Assembly (NCBI GenBank): GCA_030611505.1
Contig: JAUWPO010000006.1
Span: 1 to 39,446 of the forward strand
Length of the DNA stretch: 39,446 nt
Direction: 5' to 3'
Origin: Chloroflexota bacterium
GTDB taxonomy: Bacteria > Chloroflexota > Anaerolineae > Anaerolineales > UBA4823
Part shown: positions 34,803 to 39,446 of the stretch, in pieces
Numbering within the stretch: the first letter of the stretch is position 1
How the letters are laid out: every line of letters starts with the position of its first letter
Position numbers and translations under genes: made by a program
Notes under the pieces: model-generated
Told to the model about the DNA's origin: nothing
Databases searched by the model: none
What the model saw: only the letters and a program-made list of their open reading frames with translations

Positions 34803-36287
34803 TTGAATAAAAGAGGTCCGTTTTCCACGCTGCGCTACTTATCCATACTCTTGATATTGGCTGCCATCATCCTAGCAGTGCTGCAGTTGGTGCGCTTCAG
34901 TCGTGTGCGTGCTTTTCTTCCGGCGGGATTGGTAGTCGCTGGCGTTCCTGTTGGTGGTTTAGACCGCTCACAAGCAGCGCAACGCTTGGGGGAAGCTTAT
35001 TCCGTACCGATAGAACTGTATTATAAGGATGCAGTTATTCATCTGCCTCCATCAGTTGTTGATTTCCAGTTAGAAGTGGATAGTATGCTGTCAGTAGCGG
35101 ACTTTGAACGCACCCAGGTGCAGTTCTGGCAAGATTTCTGGGAGTTCTTATGGGGACGCACAACATTCGCAACCCAAATTCCTTTGTCCGCAAAATTTTC
35201 TGAACCTCGTCTACGTGCGGTCCTGGAAGACATCTCGGAGCGCTACGATCAACCCTCCGAATCAGCGATGCCCGTCGCTGGCACAGTTGATTTTTTTCCT
35301 GGTAAACCGGGGACCGCATTGGATGTTGAAGGGTCAGTCCTGCTGATCGAAGCAGCACTCAACTCGCTCGCAAGCCGTACCATAAACCTGCCGATCAAAC
35401 GCCTGGAACCTGCGCGTCCTGCTTTCCAGAACCTTGAAGTGCTGCTCAAACAGACTCTGGATGTATCCGGTTATGATGGTCTGGCGGGGATATATTTACT
35501 TGACCTGCAGACCGCCAAGGATATTCACTTCGCATACCGCCAGGGTGAAGACATCCCAGTAAATCCAGATATCGCTTTCACTGCATCCAGCATTATAAAG
35601 ATACCGATCATGGTCTCGGCTTACAGCCGCATTGGAGAGAATCCAGATCCGGAGACCATGAAGCTCATGGAAGATATGGTCGACAAATCGGGCAACGAAG
35701 CTGCCGATTGGTTGATGGATCGTGTGATTGATGATACGACAGGACCGTTAATCGTTACCGATGAAATGCAGGCTCTTGGTTTATACAATACGTTCCTGGC
35801 TGGTTATTTCTCTTTAGGCTCACCCCTTCTAGTTGTCATTGACACACCCGCCAATACACGCCTGGACGTGAATACAGATCCGGACCCTTACAACCAGACC
35901 ACACCTTCCGATATTGGCATGCTTTTGGAAGACCTGTACCAGTGCTCCCAGACCGGCGGGAGCGCATTGAAAGCAGTCTTTCCAGTTCAGATCACACAGC
36001 AAGAGTGCCAGGACATGATCACTTTCCTGATCAAGAACCGCTTGCCTGTGCTGTTGACGGCTGGAGTGCCCGAGGGCACTCCCATTGCCCACAAGCACGG
36101 CTGGACGACTACTAATGGATTGATCCATACTATTGGAGATGCGGGTATCATTTACACTCCTGGTGGGAATTATGTATTGGTGGTTTTCCTGTACCACCCT
36201 GACCAATTAGTCTGGGAAACTGCTTCGGAATTAATTGCCGAGCTTTCACAGGCGGTTTACAATTTTTATAATCTTCCAGGAGAGTAG
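34803..36287 (+). CDS. Membrane-anchored class A beta-lactamase-fold serine hydrolase
   Basis: A 494-residue protein. One N-terminal TM or uncleaved signal (residues about 10-33; STLRYLSILLILAAIILAVL) puts it outside the cell. Residues about 35-215 form two repeats of the YoaR/PG-binding-4-like type (AGVPVGGLDRSQAAQRLGEAY). Residues about 220-494 are a beta-lactamase-fold serine hydrolase with SxxK (Ser263-Lys266, ASSIIKIP), SGN (296-298) in place of SDN, and KHG (431-433) in place of KTG. It could be a DD-peptidase-like or wall-remodelling enzyme rather than a drug-inactivating lactamase. The start is TTG 34803, with GGAG (34793-34796) at 6 nt; GTG 34800 is possible. Confidence 0.85.
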   Translation: MNKRGPFSTLRYLSILLILAAIILAVLQLVRFSRVRAFLPAGLVVAGVPVGGLDRSQAAQRLGEAYSVPIELYYKDAVIHLPPSVVDFQLEVDSMLSVADFERTQVQFWQDFWEFLWGRTTFATQIPLSAKFSEPRLRAVLEDISERYDQPSESAMPVAGTVDFFPGKPGTALDVEGSVLLIEAALNSLASRTINLPIKRLEPARPAFQNLEVLLKQTLDVSGYDGLAGIYLLDLQTAKDIHFAYRQGEDIPVNPDIAFTASSIIKIPIMVSAYSRIGENPDPETMKLMEDMVDKSGNEAADWLMDRVIDDTTGPLIVTDEMQALGLYNTFLAGYFSLGSPLLVVIDTPANTRLDVNTDPDPYNQTTPSDIGMLLEDLYQCSQTGGSALKAVFPVQITQQECQDMITFLIKNRLPVLLTAGVPEGTPIAHKHGWTTTNGLIHTIGDAGIIYTPGGNYVLVVFLYHPDQLVWETASELIAELSQAVYNFYNLPGE

Positions 36288-36378
36288 GAAGAAGGGAATG
36301 GATTGTTGTTTGCTGCTTGCCATTTGCCATTTGAAAATTAGAATTCGCTCTATGCCATTTGCTACATGCAATTTCTCT

Positions 36379-36406
36379 TTGTTATGATTGGCTGTTAGTG
36401 TATAAT
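36379..36406 (+). promoter_or_regulatory. Promoter of tRNA-Arg
   Basis: TTGTTA (36379-36384) and consensus TATAAT (36401-36406) with a 16-bp spacer, 13 bp before the tRNA. The preceding 36288-36378 holds three copies of GCCATTTG and nothing else recognisable. Confidence 0.65.
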
Positions 36407-36419
36407 TTGAACGTTAATC

Positions 36420-36495
<76 letters not shown>

Positions 36496-36503
36496 GGTTT
36501 TTT

Positions 36504-38069
36504 ATGCCTCTAATCCCGGTCAGCAAACTTTCATTGCGAGGACACTTAAGGAGAAATAAGTACAAGAAACTGTTTTTGCAATTATTTTCTATTGTAATTC
36601 TTTCTTTTTTGTTCTTTTTCAGTTTTCTTGTTGGCGGCAACTCGGTGGGGGCAATAGAAATTCTGGGACTCGATGCCGGTCATGAGTTGGGAGAATACAA
36701 GAATTATCTTCCCCTTGTCCTGTTGACCGGGATAAAGCCTAAGATCGAGCCATCAATTTTTGGTGCTGAGACCCATTCAGGTGACGAATATTACATTCAT
36801 AAGGCGGATGAAGCCAATTTATTTTGGTTGCGATATGGTGTTTTTGATTGGAATGAAATCGAACCTGAGCGTACCAACCCACCGACCTATCTTTGGGAGA
36901 GCGTAGATGAAGATGCCTTGTTAGAAGCATCACAACGAGGCTTGACGGTCATTGCAATTATTAAATACACGCCCGATTGGGCACAAAAAATTCCAGGAGT
37001 AGCTTGTGGACCAATTGCCGAGCATGCGTTGGATGAGTTTGCTGAATTTGTAGGAGCCTTAGTAGAACGGTATGGTGTCCAACCCTATAATATTAAATAT
37101 TGGGAAATTGGAAATGAGCCCGATGTAGATCCATCACTGGTACCACCGGATAGCGAATTTGGTTGTTGGGGAGATGTAAATGATGTTAGATTCTATGGGG
37201 GTCGCTATTACGCACAAATGTTGAAGCAAGTATATCCTGCTATAAAAGCTGTCAAACCAGAGGCTCAGGTATTACTTGGCGGCTTATTATTGGATTGCGA
37301 TCCCACGAAAGATGATGCATGTCTACCGGGAAACTTTTTTGAGGGCATACTTGCCAGTCGAGGCGCTTATTCTTTTGATATAGTTAGTTTCCATGCCTGG
37401 CCAAGCTACTACGGCACTATGTATTGGGAAGAACATGACCCAAAATGGGAAAAAAGAGGCGGCATTGTCTTAGGGAAGATAGACTTTTTGCGAGAAATTA
37501 TGCGCAAATATGAGGTTGATAAACCCATTATTCAAACCGAAGGGGCGTTAGGGTGTCCATCAGGATTGCCGCTGGATTACAATCCATTGCAAGTGGTGTT
37601 AGGGTTTCAAGGTGGAAAACTGCCAAATTACAATCCGTATTGTAATCCTCCTGTTGATGCATATTATGAAGCCCAGGCGGATTATGTCGTCTGGTTATAT
37701 GTTCGTAATTGGGCACAAGGATTGTTGGGAACGAGTTGGTATACGTTGGAGGGACCGAGTTGGTTTAACGCAGGATTATTTAATAAAGACAAGACTCCTC
37801 GACCAGCATATTATGCTCTAAAATTTTTGACAGAAGAATTAAGTTCTTCCGATTATGTTGGAGAGGTACCTGACCCCAACCTTCGTGTATATGAATTTAT
37901 TGCCTCAGAAAAGCGGATTTGGGTCTTATGGTCTCCAGACGAACACGAGTACCAAATAACAATTCCTGAGAATACACAGAATATATATGACAAGTATGGG
38001 GACACTATAAATGCACAGGGAGGACAAATCACTGTAAAGAGCCCAATTTATATCGAAATGACGAAATGA
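36504..38069 (+). CDS. GH39-like TIM-barrel glycoside hydrolase, N-terminal membrane anchor or signal
   Basis: A 521-residue protein. Residues about 20-48 are basic then hydrophobic (KKLFLQLFSIVILSFLFFFSF), a signal peptide or anchor. The TIM barrel (about 80-430) has the acid/base Glu205 in WEIGNEPD and the probable nucleophile Glu346 in IIQTEGALG, as in clan GH-A families such as GH39. A small C-terminal beta domain (LRVYEFIASEKRIWVLWSPDE) follows. It probably cleaves a plant or microbial glycan outside the cell; family and substrate are uncertain. The ATG at 36504, 9 bp after the tRNA, has no real SD, and the true start may lie further in. Its AT content looks higher than that of upstream genes, which may indicate transfer. 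Confidence 0.8.
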   Translation: MPLIPVSKLSLRGHLRRNKYKKLFLQLFSIVILSFLFFFSFLVGGNSVGAIEILGLDAGHELGEYKNYLPLVLLTGIKPKIEPSIFGAETHSGDEYYIHKADEANLFWLRYGVFDWNEIEPERTNPPTYLWESVDEDALLEASQRGLTVIAIIKYTPDWAQKIPGVACGPIAEHALDEFAEFVGALVERYGVQPYNIKYWEIGNEPDVDPSLVPPDSEFGCWGDVNDVRFYGGRYYAQMLKQVYPAIKAVKPEAQVLLGGLLLDCDPTKDDACLPGNFFEGILASRGAYSFDIVSFHAWPSYYGTMYWEEHDPKWEKRGGIVLGKIDFLREIMRKYEVDKPIIQTEGALGCPSGLPLDYNPLQVVLGFQGGKLPNYNPYCNPPVDAYYEAQADYVVWLYVRNWAQGLLGTSWYTLEGPSWFNAGLFNKDKTPRPAYYALKFLTEELSSSDYVGEVPDPNLRVYEFIASEKRIWVLWSPDEHEYQITIPENTQNIYDKYGDTINAQGGQITVKSPIYIEMTK

Positions 38070-38452
38070 ACCTCGTCAGGCTGATGTGCGGTATTTGCTT
38101 TGCAATCAGTTTGTGTTAATAACTTGTAGCTTCGGTGGATGTGGGTTAAAATTTCAGTACATTGATTCTCGACGAACAATCACCCGGTTTTTCATAATCC
38201 CTAGTGATTTAATGACCTGAGGAGTGTTAATTAACGTTATACAAACGAAAATATCTAGTGATAGACATAATTGCTGAATTGATGTCAGAAATTCGGATAT
38301 CTCTTTGGCGTTCAGAAAGTATTGGGGGATAGTATAAGAAATTAGAATAAATTCAACCTCATCTGTCTATGACAGAAGGGCGGAGCGTGGCTTTTTTCAA
38401 GACAAAAAAACACTCGATCCCTTCTTGTATATGTAACGACATGCTCCTGTTT
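38070..38452. other. AT-rich non-coding stretch
   Basis: I see no gene here. It contains a small hairpin TCTGTC-TAT-GACAGA (38362-38376) and T- and A-runs (38391-38408). No promoter or mobile-element end could be recognised. Confidence 0.5.
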
Positions 38453-38583
38453 GTCATTCTGAACGCGAGTTTATTCAGAACGGAGTGCATAGCCTGCGGA
38501 GTGAAGAATCCCTCTTTTCAGGTCGTGAATCGGACACTTCGTCATGGAGTTTATCCTGAGCCCGCGAAGGACACCTCAGTGGT
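38453..38583. repeat. Probable dispersed intergenic repeat
   Basis: It contains the phrases GTCATTCTGAACGCGAG and GGAGTTTATCCTGAGCCCG with CGAAGGACAC and GTGAAGAATCCCTC. These resemble the 'CATTCTGAGCGAAG...GAAGAATC' and 'CCTGAGCTTGTCGAAGG' intergenic repeats seen in many bacterial genomes, here degraded. TTCTGAA (38457-38463) and TTCAGAA (38474-38480) form an inverted repeat. The long plus-strand frame through it (78 codons) is not a gene. Confidence 0.45.
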
Positions 38584-38614
38584 ACAACCATTGAGATTAA
38601 ATTGACTAAATATT

Positions 38615-38637
38615 AGGACGGGTCAGTGTCCTTTTTT
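38615..38637 (+). terminator. Weak hairpin plus T-run
   Basis: AGGAC (38615-38619) / GTCCT (38628-38632) with an 8-nt loop and T6 (38632-38637). No plus-strand gene immediately upstream is convincing, so it may end the repeat or read-through from the glycosidase. Confidence 0.45.
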
Positions 38638-38698
38638 CTATTTTTGAGGATTGTTATTACCATTTGGGCAGCGAACAAGACTACCAGCAGCAGCCAAA

Positions 38699-38917
38699 TC
38701 AAGATTTCCCAAAGGGCATCGGACGTAGCAGCCAGTCCAATACAAAAAAAACGCCAGATAAGCTCAGAACGATTTGGTATTGGTAATCCGTAAGAATGGT
38801 GCGCATCTTTATACCATTAAGCGAAGCCTTCCAACTTGCATAGATAAGTGTCGCTAAAGCTGCGGCACAGCCTAAGATCCAAAGAATGTTAGCGGCTTGA
38901 TTAATCCAATTGATCAT
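38699..38917 (-). CDS. Small two-TM membrane protein
   Basis: A 72-residue protein. TM1 is about residues 8-28 (AANILWILGCAAALATLIYA) and TM2 about 46-64 (YQIVLSLSGVFFVLDWLL), with a short basic loop. AGG lies about 10 nt before the ATG (38917) on the minus strand. No family is recognised. It stands alone between the repeat and the insertion sequence. Confidence 0.5.
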   Translation of the reverse strand: MINWINQAANILWILGCAAALATLIYASWKASLNGIKMRTILTDYQYQIVLSLSGVFFVLDWLLRPMPFGKS

Positions 38918-39038
38918 ATTGTAATAACCTCATAAATCTGCGTTCCGAAGACTTAATCTCCAGTGATTTACATGCCAACTTTCTTGATATACAAGAATAA
39001 TATTATTATTCTAATTCAATTTGTCATTCGGTTATAAT

Positions 39039-39446
39039 GAGAGTGTTGAAAAACAAATATTTAATTGACCTCAGAACCGTTCTTTAATATAATAAGCCCA
39101 ACAAAGCATCTGGAGCGGAAAATGGGAAAAGAGCGATTTGTAGAGACAGGCAAGAATTCATTCTTTGGTGATTACATATACGATCAAATAGTACCCCAGG
39201 ATCACTTTCTGCGCAAACTAAAGCAGATTATCCCATGGGAGCGATTCACAAAGAGACTTATTGGACTGTACAAGGGTGGTGGTATGTATGGCCGCCCACC
39301 CTTTGAGCCCGCACTATTACTAAAAATGGAGATGGTAGCATATCTTTACAATCTTTCAGAGCGCCAGGTGGAGACATATGTTAACGACAATCTATCAGCC
39401 AAGTACTTTGTCGGACTGGCTGTAGATCAGAAAGCTCCCGATCATT
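39039..39446 (+). mobile_element. Left end of an IS5-type insertion sequence (continues beyond window)
   Basis: The transposase start at 39122 is preceded by GAGAGTGTTGAAAAAC (39039-39054), which resembles IS5-group terminal inverted repeats. The right end is outside the window, so neither the repeat nor a target duplication can be confirmed. Confidence 0.6.
39122..39446 (+). CDS. IS5-family transposase, N-terminal part (runs off the window)
   Basis: An open frame of 108 codons from ATG 39122 to the window end; SD GGAGCGGA (39112-39119) precedes it. The protein has the N-terminal IS5/InsH-type domain: YIYDQIVPQDHFLRKLKQII, GRPPFEPALLLKMEMVAYLY, NLSERQVETYVNDNLSAKYF, and FVGLAVDQKAPDH. This is the pattern before the DDE catalytic domain, which lies beyond the window. 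It appears intact so far. Confidence 0.9.
   Translation, partial: MGKERFVETGKNSFFGDYIYDQIVPQDHFLRKLKQIIPWERFTKRLIGLYKGGGMYGRPPFEPALLLKMEMVAYLYNLSERQVETYVNDNLSAKYFVGLAVDQKAPDH

Noticed and set aside
36319-36361. Three copies of GCCATTTG as a possible repeat array
   Set aside because: Only three 8-bp copies, irregularly spaced and with no spacers of constant length; not CRISPR-like.
38369-38605. 78-codon plus-strand open frame
   Set aside because: It runs through the dispersed repeat, has no SD and no family resemblance.
36496-39446. Direct repeat of the tRNA-Arg 3' end (attachment site) downstream
   Set aside because: I did not find a copy within this window; it may lie beyond the end.

Overview
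The window looks like a chromosomal segment of an anaerobic, thermophile-to-mesophile Chloroflexota bacterium, most likely of the Anaerolineae. This is inferred from gene content and style (tungsten-type aldehyde ferredoxin oxidoreductase, lactate-racemase-like enzyme, many TPR proteins, GTG and TTG starts with good Shine-Dalgarno sites); no database comparison was possible. Coding density is high. Genes run on the plus strand except for a sulfur operon (13.6-16.9 kb), a thioredoxin-TPR gene (21.5-22.4 kb) and a small membrane protein (38.7-38.9 kb).

Region 1 (0.3-10.6 kb) is a tightly packed catabolic cluster of unknown substrate. It holds a TIM-barrel sugar isomerase/epimerase, a Tm-1-like/UPF0261 protein, a creatininase-family hydrolase, a Gfo/Idh/MocA oxidoreductase, a LarA-like racemase with its key residues, an aldolase-fold protein that has lost its Schiff-base lysine, an intact class I aldolase fused to a four-motif polyferredoxin, an aldehyde ferredoxin oxidoreductase (AOR) and a TauE/SafE anion exporter. 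The likely logic is a retro-aldol cleavage giving an aldehyde, oxidation of that aldehyde by AOR, electrons passed to the fused ferredoxin, and export of an anionic product. It is followed by a P-type-ATPase-like membrane protein whose phosphorylation motif is destroyed (10.6-13.5 kb).

Region 2 (13.6-16.9 kb, minus) is a sulfide/sulfur-relay operon: ArsR regulator, sulfide:quinone oxidoreductase-like flavoprotein, DUF1641 protein, one-cysteine DsrC/TusE and DsrE2-like protein. It converges with the P-type-ATPase-like gene on a strong bidirectional terminator and has palindromes upstream of arsR. Region 3 (17.3-22.4 kb) is housekeeping: XRE-cupin regulator, aspS, asnS, a probable 6S RNA with promoter and terminator, and a thioredoxin-TPR protein.

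Region 4 (22.6-34.7 kb) is the most unusual part. A 12-kb co-directional unit encodes a degenerate TIM-barrel protein, an FtsZ whose T7 loop has a histidine in place of the second catalytic aspartate, a 90-residue protein, a two-TM protein, a 1925-residue TPR protein and a 943-residue TPR plus caspase/gingipain-like (clan CD) cysteine peptidase. The last three are joined by ATGA start/stop overlaps, and the 90-residue protein shares a C-terminal motif with the peptidase. This may be an undescribed FtsZ-linked peptidase system.

Region 5 (34.8-39.4 kb) holds a class-A-beta-lactamase-fold serine hydrolase, tRNA-Arg(UCG), a secreted or anchored GH39-like glycosidase, a dispersed intergenic repeat, a small membrane protein and the 5' part of an IS5-type transposase that runs off the window.
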